Source: Rhodopirellula islandica (GTDB lineage Bacteria > Planctomycetota > Planctomycetia > Pirellulales > Pirellulaceae). From it: 64,000 nucleotides of DNA. The stretch spans positions 326,302 to 390,301 of the forward strand of contig NZ_LECT01000007.1 in assembly GCF_001027925.1 (NCBI RefSeq), in the 5' to 3' direction. Position numbers and translations under genes: made by a program. The notes beneath the pieces are model-generated. The model was given only the letters and a program-made list of their open reading frames with translations, made no database searches and was not told where the DNA came from. How positions within the stretch are numbered: the stretch's first letter is position 1; each line of letters begins with the position of its first letter. Positions 52,381-62,186 of the stretch are shown here, one piece after another.

Positions 52381-53931
52381 ATGAAATCCATTCTTTCGGT
52401 CCTTTTGATCTGCGTTATCGGTGTCGTTGACGCTGCTTTTGCGAAGGCGGATGAACGACCCAATGTGCTTTGGATCACCATCGAAGATTGGTCCGCGGAT
52501 TTGTCTTGTTATGGAACGAAAGGGATCCACACCCCGAACGTTGACAGGCTGGCCTCCGAAGGAATCCGGTACGAGCGTGCTTTCACGACTTCGCCGGTTT
52601 GTTCGACCTCGCGGTCCGCGATGATGACGGGGTTTCATCAGAACTACATTGGTGCCAACCAACACCGTGAATATGACAAGCAACCGTTGCCGCACGGTGT
52701 TCGGCCCATCCCGCATCTGTTTGCCGATGCGGGGTACTTCACCGCGTTGATGAGCTCCAAAACGGACTGCAATTTCGTTCCCAATCGGAAGGACGAGTTG
52801 TTCGAGGGCACCGATTGGAAACAAAGAGCTGACGGACAACCCTTCTTCGCTCGGATCACGTTTGGTGGCACTCACCGCCAGTGGAAACGCGACCCGCAAC
52901 GGCCGATCGCGATCGAAGATGTCGAGTTGCCGCCTTACTACCCCGACACCCCCTTTGTCAGACGGGATTGGGCCAATGGACTGGAACAAATGCAATTGGT
53001 TGACCGCGAGGTCGGCGAGATACTGAAACGACTCAGCGAGGAAGGCCTCGCAGACAACACGATTGTGTTTTTCATCGGAGACCATGGTCGGTGTCATATT
53101 CGCGGCAAGCAGTTTCTATACGACGGTGGCATTCGCATTCCCATGATCATGCGTTGGCCTGGCAAGGTTTCCCCGGGTGAAGTCAGCGATGACTTGGTGA
53201 TGTCAATCGACATCTGCGCGACGATTTTGGAAGCGGCTGGGATCGATGCCCCCGTGCCTCTGCATGGAAAGAATCTGTTGAGCGACGAAGTTCGGAATCG
53301 TCAGTATGTCTTTGCCGCCCGCGACAAAATGGATGAAACGCACGACGCCATGCGAGCGATCCGTTCCGCTGATTTCAAGCTGATTCAGAACGTGATGCCT
53401 GAGCGAGCCTACTGCCAATACAACCAGTACAAGGAAGGGGCTTACCCGGTGCTAGCTGAAATGAACGTCATGCACATGCGTGGCCAACTCACACCCGAAC
53501 AAGCGGCTTTCTTCGCTCCGACGAAACCAGAGTTGGAACTGTACGATCTGCGAACGGATCCGCACGAGGTCCACAACGTCGCGGATGATCCCACGTACGC
53601 CAGTGTTCGCGATGAAATGCTTCAGGAACTCAACAAGTGGCGAAAACACGTGATTCTCGACCAGGGAGTCAGTGATGAATTTCGTGCCTTGGATGTCTTC
53701 CCTGAATCGCTTCCTTCGGGCTCGGTGGACGAATGGGCTCACGCCAATTCGGAGCGATACGATTATAAAAAATTCGGATGGCCAAGTTGGTATCCAACTC
53801 GAACGTTGGAGGAGTGGGAATCGGCTCGCAAGGCCTGGGAACCTTGGGTTTTTCGTGATGTGAATTCGAAGATGCAACGACCGGGCGTGACCATCCGTGA
53901 ACGAGAGCGAAATCAGGCGAAACGGAAGTGA
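52381..53931 (+). CDS. Exported sulfatase with atypical CSTSR motif
   Basis: A 516-residue sulfatase-family protein with a signal peptide (residues 1-22). The active site reads Cys74-Ser-Thr-Ser-Arg78 in SPVCSTSRSAMMTGFHQ: the third place, usually Pro or Ala for formylglycine generation, is Thr. The first acidic pair is Glu-Asp (TIEDWSADLSCYG) rather than Asp-Asp. VFFIGDHGRCHIRGKQFLYDGGIRIPMIMRWPG is complete, and the C-terminal LYDLRTDPHEVHNVADD is typical. A heparan-sulfatase-like subfamily is likely. Activity depends on whether the Thr is accepted by the maturation enzyme. It starts 64 bp after the previous sulfatase. Confidence 0.9.
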   Translation: MKSILSVLLICVIGVVDAAFAKADERPNVLWITIEDWSADLSCYGTKGIHTPNVDRLASEGIRYERAFTTSPVCSTSRSAMMTGFHQNYIGANQHREYDKQPLPHGVRPIPHLFADAGYFTALMSSKTDCNFVPNRKDELFEGTDWKQRADGQPFFARITFGGTHRQWKRDPQRPIAIEDVELPPYYPDTPFVRRDWANGLEQMQLVDREVGEILKRLSEEGLADNTIVFFIGDHGRCHIRGKQFLYDGGIRIPMIMRWPGKVSPGEVSDDLVMSIDICATILEAAGIDAPVPLHGKNLLSDEVRNRQYVFAARDKMDETHDAMRAIRSADFKLIQNVMPERAYCQYNQYKEGAYPVLAEMNVMHMRGQLTPEQAAFFAPTKPELELYDLRTDPHEVHNVADDPTYASVRDEMLQELNKWRKHVILDQGVSDEFRALDVFPESLPSGSVDEWAHANSERYDYKKFGWPSWYPTRTLEEWESARKAWEPWVFRDVNSKMQRPGVTIRERERNQAKRK

Positions 53932-54023
53932 CTCTCACGCGGCGCGAGTCATTTGTTGGCTCGCTCGTTCGATGAGTGACGCATTTCATACCCACATTCT
54001 CAGCCCTCCACGATTGATTGTTC

Positions 54024-55397
54024 ATGAGCATTCCCACCGCCTCCAAGTCTCGTCGAGATCTTTTGAAGACCGCCGGAGTTGTCTCCATGGCAACGCTGAC
54101 TCCGTGGGCCTTGCCGGTTCGGCAATCGCTTGCCAAGTCACCGAACGAACGCAAACGGTTTGCGTTGATCGGCGTCGGCGGAAACGGGACACGGACTTCG
54201 CCCGTTGGAAAAGAATTCGCGGACTTGGTCGCGCTGTGTGATGTCGACGAAGATCATCTGAAGCATGGCAACGAATTGCTATGTGATGGCAAAGCCGAAT
54301 TGTTTCGTGACTACCGCGAAGTGCTTTCTCGCGATGACATCGACTTGGTTCAAATCTCAACGCCCGATCACTGGCACGCGAAAATTCTGATTGAGGCGAT
54401 GTTGGCGGGCAAAGATGCGTACTGTGAAAAACCGCTGACGTTGACGATCGACGAAGGCAAGTTAGTCCGGAAGGTTCAACAGCAAACCGGACGTGTCGTT
54501 CAAGTCGGAACGCAGCAGCGCAGCAGTTTCGACAAGTTCAATCGTGCTCTGGCAATCATCGCGGAAGGTCGACTCGGCAAACTCAAACGCTTGGTTGTTG
54601 GAATCGATGCGGGGGGATGGAGCCCCGAGATTCCCGTGGCCGATGTGCCCAAAGGATTGGACTGGGACCGATGGCTGGGGCCCGGTCCTGAAATGGAATA
54701 TCGCTATGCGAAGGACGCCAAACGAGCGGACAAGAACTACACCAATGGGCACACGCATTTCCGTTGGTGGTACGAACATTCCGGAGGCAAATTGACCGAC
54801 TGGGGAGCACACCACGTTGACATCGCGATGCTGGGGATCGCCGCGGCGGGGCAGAACAACGACCCCGTTTCGGTCGACGGGACCGCGAAGCATGACGTGG
54901 ATTTTCGCAACGGAGTGCCGCTGCAAAACAATCGCTACAACACCGCACGAGCGTTTGATCTTCGCGTCGCTTTCGCGGATGGCGATGTCGAGATGAACAT
55001 TCGCCACGACGTCGACAACGGGATTTTGTTTGAAGGCGAACGAGGCCGGATCTTTGTCAATCGTGGCAAGCTAGTTGGCAAACCCGTTGAAGACTTGGAA
55101 TCGAACCCGCTCGCCGAAGATGCGATTTCGAAGATTTATCGCGGGATGCCCATGGAAGGCAATGACCGCCCTGCACACTGGGCGAACTTCATGCATGCGA
55201 TTGACAATCGAGTGCTGCCGATTTCCGACGTGCATTCACACATGAAGATGCTCAACGTGTGTCACTTGGCCGGCATCTGTTGTCGGTTGGGACGCAAAGT
55301 CGAGTGGGATCAAGCGACAGAGAGTGTCGTTGGCGATGAACAGGCCGCTGCGATGATGAAGCGACCCTATCGGTCTGGTTATGAAATCGACATGTGA
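54024..55397 (+). CDS. Tat-exported Gfo/Idh/MocA oxidoreductase of the sulfatase locus
   Basis: A 457-residue protein with a twin-arginine signal ([10 protein letters not shown], residues 9-18). The Rossmann loop is ALIGVGGNG, the EKP motif is in YCEKPLTLT, and [13 protein letters not shown] is in the second domain. It is a paralogue of the protein at 236-1606: the middle parts line up ([30 protein letters not shown]) and both end in GYEIDM. Such exported oxidoreductases may oxidise sugar C3 to a keto group. The neighbouring DUF1080 genes fit this, since 3-keto-glycoside cleavage has been shown for a DUF1080 enzyme. The ATG at 54024 lies two codons after a TTG alternative. Confidence 0.92.
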   Translation: MSIPTASKSRRDLLKTAGVVSMATLTPWALPVRQSLAKSPNERKRFALIGVGGNGTRTSPVGKEFADLVALCDVDEDHLKHGNELLCDGKAELFRDYREVLSRDDIDLVQISTPDHWHAKILIEAMLAGKDAYCEKPLTLTIDEGKLVRKVQQQTGRVVQVGTQQRSSFDKFNRALAIIAEGRLGKLKRLVVGIDAGGWSPEIPVADVPKGLDWDRWLGPGPEMEYRYAKDAKRADKNYTNGHTHFRWWYEHSGGKLTDWGAHHVDIAMLGIAAAGQNNDPVSVDGTAKHDVDFRNGVPLQNNRYNTARAFDLRVAFADGDVEMNIRHDVDNGILFEGERGRIFVNRGKLVGKPVEDLESNPLAEDAISKIYRGMPMEGNDRPAHWANFMHAIDNRVLPISDVHSHMKMLNVCHLAGICCRLGRKVEWDQATESVVGDEQAAAMMKRPYRSGYEIDM

Positions 55398-55465
55398 GGC
55401 GTTCGCCTTGTCCACATGATTCCCCTCCCTGTGAAGTCGTCTCACTCATTTGTTTCACGTGTTCG

Positions 55466-56482
55466 ATGTCAATGACAACTCGCCCCCAAGTGTCCGTCTG
55501 TCTCTTTGCTCTCTTTTTGCTGGTGCTTGGCCCTGTGTGCGGTGCAATGGCCGCGGACACGACCGCAAAAGCGAAGCCGAAGATTCATCCATATCCCGAC
55601 GCAGTGGTCTGGACGACCACTGCGAAAGCGCAAGCCGAATTCGATGGATTTGAGTTTGTCGGCGAATTCGTTCGAGATGATCAAGCGATGCAGGTCACGC
55701 CGTCTGAGGGCCGGTTCTACGTTTCAGTGTTCCAAGGTGGATTTCCCGGAGCCGGTTGGAATGGCAAGCCTGTCATGCATGAGTGGTCGGATCGCGAAGG
55801 AATCGAGTCGCGTGTTGCGGGCTGGCAGAAGATTGATCGCAGTGCATCGGTTGTCGGAAAGAAGCCGCCGGCTGACGCGATCGTGTTGTTTGATGGCACG
55901 AACACAAACGCTTGGCAGAACGGCAAGATCGAGGATGGTGTGCTCAAAGCGGGAGCAAGAACCAAAGCAACGTTTCAGGATTTCCGACTGTACCTTGAAT
56001 TTCAAATCCCGCTGAAACCCGAACCACCGATCAGTCACCCGCATCGCGGCAACAGTGGCGTTTTCGCGGTCGGGGCCTATGAAGTGCAGATCTCTGACAA
56101 CTTTGGATTGGACCCCAGTCCCCTGGCATGGCAGGACATGGGCATGTTGAAACCTGTCAACACGTGGTGCGGCAGCATCTACGGTATTCGCGAAGCCGAT
56201 GGGAATGTTTGCTTGCCACCGCTGGCTTGGCAGAGCATGGAAATCGACTTCACCGCGGCTCGATTCGAGGACGGAAAGAAGATCCAGTCCGCAGTGATCT
56301 CGGTGACCCAGAATGGTGTCCTGATTCACGACCGGGTGGAACTGCCCGAGGGAACGGGCGGCGGGCCAGCTGGTCCAAGACCCGAAGTGAGCGAAGGCCC
56401 GATCTACCTTCAGAACCATGGCAATCCCAACCGGTTTCGCAACATCTGGATCGTTCCAGGCTCGTCCACGGCACATCAGTGA
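55466..56482 (+). CDS. DUF1080 / 3-keto-glycoside hydrolase-like protein
   Basis: A 338-residue exported protein. The signal peptide (VCLFALFLLVLGPVCGAMA) is followed by about 110 residues unlike other parts, then a DUF1080 domain from IVLFDGTNTNAW (about residue 132) to the end. The key blocks are HRGNSGVFAVGAYEVQISD, WCGSIYGI, WQSMEIDF and LQNHGNPNRFRNIW. The domain is a concanavalin-like beta sandwich; relatives cleave 3-keto-disaccharides. It comes 68 bp after the oxidoreductase, in the same direction, which supports a two-step route: oxidation, then bond cleavage. The ATG at 55466 has an in-frame ATG two codons later as alternative. Confidence 0.9.
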   Translation: MSMTTRPQVSVCLFALFLLVLGPVCGAMAADTTAKAKPKIHPYPDAVVWTTTAKAQAEFDGFEFVGEFVRDDQAMQVTPSEGRFYVSVFQGGFPGAGWNGKPVMHEWSDREGIESRVAGWQKIDRSASVVGKKPPADAIVLFDGTNTNAWQNGKIEDGVLKAGARTKATFQDFRLYLEFQIPLKPEPPISHPHRGNSGVFAVGAYEVQISDNFGLDPSPLAWQDMGMLKPVNTWCGSIYGIREADGNVCLPPLAWQSMEIDFTAARFEDGKKIQSAVISVTQNGVLIHDRVELPEGTGGGPAGPRPEVSEGPIYLQNHGNPNRFRNIWIVPGSSTAHQ

Positions 56483-56554
56483 ATGAGGCGAAATCCCGTC
56501 CTTGTCATTCGTTTCCTTCCATTGACCTTCCTTCTCGTTTTCCAAACCCAAACT

Positions 56555-57274
56555 ATGTTTCGACCCATCCTTTGCGTCGCGTTTGTGACGACTTCCTTGT
56601 TGACACATTCAACGCTCGTCGCCGACGAAGCATCCTCTGGATTGCCCGAAACCAAAGTTTTGTTTGAGGATGACTTCGAAGGTCGTTCGACGCTGGGCGA
56701 AGGCTATCGGACCGGGCGAGGAATGGAGGCCGGATGGAGCATCCGCGATGGTGTCTTGTTCGGCAAACAAATTCGGGACGACCATGGCTCCACCATGCGA
56801 AAGCAGATGGAGTTTGGCGATCTTTATGTGTCGTTTGACTTCCGGTTCAATGGCGGAAGCCGCTTCAACTTTGTGATCGACGACAACAATGACAAATCCG
56901 TGCACGCGGGTCACGTCGCGCGTGCATCGCTGTCACCCAAGCGGATTTCGATCAGCGATGACAAGCTGGGATCCATGAACTTAGAGGTTCGTCAAAAGCG
57001 CCAGCAGAAGTCACTGCCAGCGGAAGAACAAAAAGAATTGGACGCTCTGTTAGCTCGTACGCAAGCGTCAGCGGAGATCAGTGCCAAGCGAGGGGAATGG
57101 CACCAACTGGAATTGATCATTCGTGGGACTGTGATGACGGTTCATTTTGATGGCAACGAAGTGGTCTCTTTGGACTCGCCGGGATTCGCTCATCCAACGA
57201 AGACACAGTTTGGGATGACGGTGAACGGAACCAGCATCGATTTTGACAACCTGAAAGTCTTCGCGACGGAGTGA
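56555..57274 (+). CDS. Exported concanavalin-like / DUF1080-related protein
   Basis: A 239-residue exported protein (signal MFRPILCVAFVTTSLLTHS...VAD). The opening LFEDDFEGRST and strands DGVLFGKQIRDDHGST, DLYVSFDFRFNGGSRFNFVIDD and the C-terminal SIDFDNLKVFA are those of a concanavalin-like sandwich related to DUF1080. It lacks the RGNSGVF and HGNP blocks of the enzyme before it, so it may bind rather than cleave. A helical, Gln/Glu/Lys-rich insert (RQKRQQKSLPAEEQKELDALLA) in the middle is odd for the fold. It lies 72 bp after the DUF1080 gene. An ATG at 56483 would add 24 residues with a second hydrophobic stretch; I prefer 56555. Confidence 0.72.
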   Translation: MFRPILCVAFVTTSLLTHSTLVADEASSGLPETKVLFEDDFEGRSTLGEGYRTGRGMEAGWSIRDGVLFGKQIRDDHGSTMRKQMEFGDLYVSFDFRFNGGSRFNFVIDDNNDKSVHAGHVARASLSPKRISISDDKLGSMNLEVRQKRQQKSLPAEEQKELDALLARTQASAEISAKRGEWHQLELIIRGTVMTVHFDGNEVVSLDSPGFAHPTKTQFGMTVNGTSIDFDNLKVFATE

Positions 57275-57335
57275 ATCTGGTTTGTGTCCCGCACGTTCTC
57301 CGCTGCCCTGCCCTCCCCTGCTCAAACCCGAACTC

Positions 57336-59009
57336 ATGCGAATCCACCACTCAATCAATCTCACACCGTTGTTGCTGTTTCTCGCGGCGATGTGTGCTAC
57401 CAGCCTGCCAGCTGCCGAATCTCGGCCGAACTTTCTGTTCGTTCTCACGGATGATCAGTCCTACGGGATGATGGGCTGCGACGGAAACGAGTTGACTCGG
57501 ACGCCGAACATCGACCAGTTGGCTCGCGAAGGCGTGTTCTTTGATCGAGCCTATGTGACCAGCGCGATTTGCACTCCGAGTCGGATTTCGATTTTTCTCA
57601 GTCAGTACGAACGCAAGCACGGCGTGAATTTCAATTCAGGAACCAGTGTCGCGCCGGAGGCTTGGGCGAAGTCCTATCCTGTGATCATGCGAGAGAACGG
57701 GTACTACACCGGCTATGTCGGAAAGAACCACGCGCCGATTGGGAAAGGCGGTTACAACAGCGGTTTGATGGAAGAGTCGTTTGACTACTTCTACGCTGGA
57801 CACGGGCACATCCGTTTTTATCCCAAGGATGTCCATGAAATCTTCGAAGGAGCGGCGTACGACACCCAGGTGGAGATCGTGAACGAAGGTGCCCAGGATT
57901 TCATGTCCTACGAGCATCGCTTGGACGGCGCGGTGCGATTCCTGGACGAACGTCCGGCGGACAAGCCGTTTTGCTTGAGCATCTGTTTGAACCTGCCGCA
58001 CAGTGCGGGAACGGGCACCATGCAACAGCGAGAAAGCGATGATGAGATCTACAAGTCGCTCTACCGTGACATCGAGATTCCTTTGCCGGAGCACTACGTT
58101 GCGAAGGACGAGATTGAGACGCCGCGTTTGCCAGCGGATGTGTTGCGAGCGAGCGAACGGCAGGCCAGCTACAACTTTGTCGACACGCCTGAGGCGTTGA
58201 AAGAACGCACGATTCGGCAAATGCAATCCCTGACCGGAATCGATCGTTTGATCGGGAACTTACGGACGAAGCTCGAGACCGAAGGCGTGGACGACAACAC
58301 GATCATCATCTTCTGTTCCGACCACGGATTGTTCATGGGGCAACACGGTCTTGGTGGGAAAGCGTTGTGCTACGAGCAAACGACTCATGTGCCGCTGATC
58401 GTTTTCGATCCGGAACTGCCGACGGTGCTGAGAGGAGCTCGTTGCAACGAGTTGGTTCAGACGATCGACATCGCCGCGACGATGCTGGATTTGGCTGAGA
58501 TTGAAAAACCCGAAACATTTCAAGGTCTATCGTTGCGGCCACTGTTGAGTGGCGACGGCGGCGCGATTCGGGATTATGTTTTCACCGAAAACTTGTGGGT
58601 GACCCATTTCGGCAACCCACGCATTGAGGCGGTGCAGGACAAGCGGTGGAAATACATCCGGTACTACCGCAACGATTGTGTTCCCGCCTCGGTCAAGATT
58701 CAGGTGGCCAAAGATCTGGGTATCAAGTCGTCCACCATGCTGTATGGCATTCACGACAATGAAATCGCGCTGTATCGGAATCATGCAGAAGCTTCCTTGC
58801 GTGGCGAAGAACCGATTCACGAAGAGTTGTTTGATTTGGAAAACGATCCCGACGAATTGAATAGTCTGATCGACGATCCTGCCGCGAAGACGCAGTTGGA
58901 AGAGCTTCGCGGCGTTTGGAAACAACAACTCACGGACGCTCGCGGCGAAGGGTTTCCTGCTGTGCTTCGCTACACCGTCGATAGTGAAGAAAACTACAAG
59001 TCGAAGTGA
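57336..59009 (+). CDS. Exported sulfatase (Cys-type, N-acetylglucosamine-6-sulfatase-like)
   Basis: A 557-residue sulfatase with signal peptide (residues 8-27). Asp39-Asp40 are in VLTDDQSYGMMGCDG, and Cys79-Thr-Pro-Ser-Arg83 is the formylglycine motif. SIFLSQYERKHGVNFNSGT replaces the usual TGxYP. GYVGKNH has Asn in place of the Trp of the usual GKWH; IIFCSDHGLFMGQHGLGGKALCYE is complete. The HGLFMGQHGL with QYERKHG set is shared with N-acetylglucosamine-6-sulfatase-like and related S1 enzymes, but substrate cannot be fixed. An upstream frame to 57282 is rejected for lack of a signal. A C-rich tract lies just before the ATG. Confidence 0.93.
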   Translation: MRIHHSINLTPLLLFLAAMCATSLPAAESRPNFLFVLTDDQSYGMMGCDGNELTRTPNIDQLAREGVFFDRAYVTSAICTPSRISIFLSQYERKHGVNFNSGTSVAPEAWAKSYPVIMRENGYYTGYVGKNHAPIGKGGYNSGLMEESFDYFYAGHGHIRFYPKDVHEIFEGAAYDTQVEIVNEGAQDFMSYEHRLDGAVRFLDERPADKPFCLSICLNLPHSAGTGTMQQRESDDEIYKSLYRDIEIPLPEHYVAKDEIETPRLPADVLRASERQASYNFVDTPEALKERTIRQMQSLTGIDRLIGNLRTKLETEGVDDNTIIIFCSDHGLFMGQHGLGGKALCYEQTTHVPLIVFDPELPTVLRGARCNELVQTIDIAATMLDLAEIEKPETFQGLSLRPLLSGDGGAIRDYVFTENLWVTHFGNPRIEAVQDKRWKYIRYYRNDCVPASVKIQVAKDLGIKSSTMLYGIHDNEIALYRNHAEASLRGEEPIHEELFDLENDPDELNSLIDDPAAKTQLEELRGVWKQQLTDARGEGFPAVLRYTVDSEENYKSK

Positions 59010-59056
59010 TGGATTCCGTTGTTGATTCAATTCCCACTCATCCAGTCAGTGCTCTC

Positions 59057-60481
59057 ATGTTGAAACGAAGTCGTCTTTTATTTTTGCTTTTGGCGGTCCT
59101 GCTCGGCCTTTCTGCGTCAGGTGTCTATGCACAAGAGCGTCCGAACATTGTTCTGATCGTGGCGGATGACCTGGGCTTCAGCGACGTTGGTTTCAATGGA
59201 TGCAAAGAGATCCCCACGCCGCGTTTAGACGAACTGGCGGCATCTGGAGTGGTCTTCACCAACGGTTATGCGTCGCACCCGTACTGCAGTCCCAGCCGCG
59301 CTGGGTTGTTGACGGGCCGCCATCAGCAACGTTTTGGACACGAGTCCAATCCAGAACCGGAGACGCAGTGGCACGGGGAAGACACCCCGGGGATGCCACT
59401 GACGGAAAGAACTTTGGCGGATGCTCTGAAGGAGGCAGGTTACGTCACCGGTGCAATTGGCAAGTGGCACCTTGGTGATGCAAAGCCGTTCTGGCCCAAT
59501 CGTCGTGGGTTTGATGAATGGTTTGGCTTCAGTGGAGGCGGATTCAGTTATTGGGGCGACTTGGGCAAAAAGGATCCTTCTCTGGGTGTGCACCGCGGGG
59601 ACGAACCGGTGGACCCCAAAACGTTGACCCATTTGACCGACGACTTTTCAACCGAAGCGGTCAAGTTCATCCAGCGTCACGAGACCGAACCGTTCTTTTT
59701 GTATCTGGCTTACAACGCACCACATGCACCTGACCACGCGACGCGAGCGCACCTGCAGAAGACGGCACACATCGAATACGGAGGTCGGGCTGTTTACGGG
59801 GCGATGGTCGCGGGGATGGACGAAGGCATCGGTCGAGTCGTCGACCAAATTCGCGAATCGGGGTTGGACGAAGACACGTTGGTCATCTTCTACAGCGACA
59901 ACGGTGGTCGTCGCGAGCATGCGGTGAATTTTCCATACCGAGGTCACAAGGGCATGCTGTTTGAAGGCGGCATACGCGTGCCGTTCTTGGTCTCCTGGCC
60001 GGGAACGGTTCGACGCGGTGTGAAAGAACACTCACCGATCACTGCGCTCGATTTGTTTCCCACCGCACTTGCAGCCGCGGGAATGGACCCGACTCGAAAT
60101 GAAAAACTCGATGGCCAAAACCTGTTGCCTGCGTTGACCGATGCAGACAAACGTTTGCCGGAACGCTCTTTGTTCTGGCGATATTCGATGGGCAACGATT
60201 CGTATGGTTATGCGGTTCGCGATGGGAATTGGAAGCTGGTCGACAGTCGCTACAAAGAACGGAAATTGCTGTTCAATCTCGCGAATGATCCTTGGGAGCG
60301 GAACGATTTGGCGGATCAGCATCCCGAGCAGGTGGCTCGTTTGTCGGGAATGATCCAGGCCTGGGATGCCGACAACGTGGCGCCAAAGTGGAGCGACGCT
60401 CATGGTGCGAACGTCCGGAAAGAAGAAGACGCACGAAGCGAGGCCGTTGAGAAAGCCTCGCGGGGCGAGCGTTCTCGATAG
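59057..60481 (+). CDS. Exported sulfatase (Cys-type, arylsulfatase A/B-like)
   Basis: A 474-residue sulfatase with signal (residues 4-25, LLFLLLAVLLGLSASGVYA). Asp37-Asp38 are in LIVADDLGFSDVGFNG; Cys77-Ser-Pro-Ser-Arg81 is the formylglycine motif, followed by AGLLTGRHQQRFGHE. GAIGKWHLGDAKPFWPNRRGFDEWFGF and VIFYSDNGGRREH are full family blocks, and the C-terminal half has the usual LFNLANDPWERNDLAD. The closest type is arylsulfatase A/B-like (S1_16/S1_20-like range), which I cannot resolve by eye. It begins 47 bp after the previous sulfatase and is the last gene of the row; the downstream 286 bp hold a miniature element. Confidence 0.95.
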   Translation: MLKRSRLLFLLLAVLLGLSASGVYAQERPNIVLIVADDLGFSDVGFNGCKEIPTPRLDELAASGVVFTNGYASHPYCSPSRAGLLTGRHQQRFGHESNPEPETQWHGEDTPGMPLTERTLADALKEAGYVTGAIGKWHLGDAKPFWPNRRGFDEWFGFSGGGFSYWGDLGKKDPSLGVHRGDEPVDPKTLTHLTDDFSTEAVKFIQRHETEPFFLYLAYNAPHAPDHATRAHLQKTAHIEYGGRAVYGAMVAGMDEGIGRVVDQIRESGLDEDTLVIFYSDNGGRREHAVNFPYRGHKGMLFEGGIRVPFLVSWPGTVRRGVKEHSPITALDLFPTALAAAGMDPTRNEKLDGQNLLPALTDADKRLPERSLFWRYSMGNDSYGYAVRDGNWKLVDSRYKERKLLFNLANDPWERNDLADQHPEQVARLSGMIQAWDADNVAPKWSDAHGANVRKEEDARSEAVEKASRGERSR

Positions 60482-60548
60482 GATCTTGACCTGAACTCGA
60501 TGATCATGCCGGTGCCAGTGAAAGCGTTGTTCCTCGGCGAGGACTCCG

Positions 60549-60675
60549 AAGCAGGTCGGCAGGAGTCTTTCCGCATTTGGACTCTTTCGGAAAGCGTTGT
60601 TGCTCCCACGTACAACCGGGGCGAACGCCCAAACGGCTCACATGATTGTGCCCGATCATTCCTGCCGACCTGCTT
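60549..60675. mobile_element. 127-bp MITE-like element with perfect 16-bp terminal repeats
   Basis: AAGCAGGTCGGCAGGA at 60549-60564 and its exact reverse complement at 60660-60675 close a 127-bp element with no coding capacity. Internally it has small inverted parts (tttccgcatttgg..ctttcggaaag; gggcgaacgccc). Two more degenerate copies are at 22580-22696 and 23475-23922. No clear target duplication was found next to this copy. Confidence 0.75.
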
Positions 60676-60767
60676 GCATTTGGGGCGGAAGCATGGGGCG
60701 TGACACCGACCTCTGACTGAGTCATTGTTGAGCAATTGGCAACCTTTTTGTCCCAAGCGGTTGCGGC

Positions 60768-62186
60768 TCAAACAAGGATGTCGTGAAGCACGTTCCCGTG
60801 AACATCGGTGAGTCGAAAATCGCGACCACCGCTTCGGAAGGTCAACTGTTCGTGGTCGATGCCAAGCTGATGCAGAACAGTTGCCCAGAGGTCATAAAAC
60901 GTGCACGGGTTTTCGACGGCATGGTATCCCAGTTCGTCCGTTGCGCCGTAGACGGTTCCGCCTTTCACGCCGCCTCCTGCCAACCACATGCTGAAGCCGA
61001 ATGGATTGTGGTCACGGCCAGCGGATCCTTGCGAGAAGGGCGTTCTGCCGAATTCCCCGGTGAACACGACCAAGGTTTCATCGAGTAATCCGCGAGCGTC
61101 TAGGTCTTGGAGCAATCCGGCGATCGGACGATCGACTTCATGTGCCATGGCGCGATGTCCTGTTTCGAGGTTGCCGTGTTGATCCCAAGGATGCGAGGAG
61201 GCGGGCGCAACCGTCGCTGGTGAAAGGCACGACAGTTCGACAAAGCGGACGCCTTTTTCAACCAACTTGCGAGCCAGCAGGGCTTGTTTCCCATAGGCTG
61301 CGGTCATCGGGTCAGGATCATCGATGCCATACAGCTTGTGCGTCGCGGCAGTTTCATCGGAGAGGTCGCAGACCTCAGGAACAGAAGTCTGCATGCGAAA
61401 CGCGGTCTCATAGTTCTTGATCGCGGCGTCGACCTGTTGGTTGCGTGATTGAGCTGCGAAGGATTGATCGATTTGGGCGACGAAGTCAAGCTGTCGCCGC
61501 TGCATGTCGGCTGCCTGAGCCGGTTGGATGTGAGGGATCGGCTCTTGGCGGTCGGATTGCAGGATGGATGCTTGGTGTTGGGCGGGCAAGTAACCGCTGC
61601 TGAACACGCCGGCCCCGCCCAGAGGCGGAAGGCCTCCGTCGCTTTGCAAGACTACGAAACCGGGCAGGTTTTCGTTGGCGGATCCAAGACCGTAACTGAT
61701 CCAAGCACCTGCGCTGGGGTGACCTAGAAACGGGAATCCGGTGTGAGCAACATAGTTTCCTTGTGAATGTTCGTTCACTGTGGTTGTCGCGGAACGAACC
61801 ACCGCCAAGTGATCGGCACACTTTCCGATTTCGGGGAACAGGTCGCTGACTTCCAGTCCGCTCTCGCCGTACCGATTGAACGCGAAGGGGCTGCCAAAGA
61901 TGGAACCATTGTTGTTGAACTGAGTCTTTTCGACTTTGCCGGGCATCGCTTGGCCATGCCGTTTTTTCAGCTCCGGTTTGGGGTCAAAGGAATCCACATG
62001 CGAGACTCCACCCGACATGTAGCACAGGATGACCTTGGTCGCTTTCGGTTGGATCGAAAGGTTTGCCTGAGCCGCATGAAGGCGGTGTTGCAAACTCGAC
62101 AGCGCCAGCATGCCAAACCCACTGCTGCAGGATTTCAACCAGTGACGACGAGAGGCGAGATAGTGCGGGGAAGGCTCAGCGGACAT
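60768..62186 (-). CDS. DUF1501 protein with Tat signal
   Basis: A 472-residue member of the DUF1501 family, common in planctomycetes and Verrucomicrobia. A twin-arginine signal ([13 protein letters not shown], about residues 11-23) is followed by [29 protein letters not shown], the DUF1501 opening with alkaline-phosphatase-like metal residues. The C-terminal half includes [60 protein letters not shown] and the usual ending [15 protein letters not shown]. The fold is close to the alkaline phosphatase/sulfatase superfamily. Its start overlaps the stop of the DUF1553 gene by 11 bp, as is usual for this pair. Its job is not known. Confidence 0.93.
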   Translation of the reverse strand: MSAEPSPHYLASRRHWLKSCSSGFGMLALSSLQHRLHAAQANLSIQPKATKVILCYMSGGVSHVDSFDPKPELKKRHGQAMPGKVEKTQFNNNGSIFGSPFAFNRYGESGLEVSDLFPEIGKCADHLAVVRSATTTVNEHSQGNYVAHTGFPFLGHPSAGAWISYGLGSANENLPGFVVLQSDGGLPPLGGAGVFSSGYLPAQHQASILQSDRQEPIPHIQPAQAADMQRRQLDFVAQIDQSFAAQSRNQQVDAAIKNYETAFRMQTSVPEVCDLSDETAATHKLYGIDDPDPMTAAYGKQALLARKLVEKGVRFVELSCLSPATVAPASSHPWDQHGNLETGHRAMAHEVDRPIAGLLQDLDARGLLDETLVVFTGEFGRTPFSQGSAGRDHNPFGFSMWLAGGGVKGGTVYGATDELGYHAVENPCTFYDLWATVLHQLGIDHEQLTFRSGGRDFRLTDVHGNVLHDILV

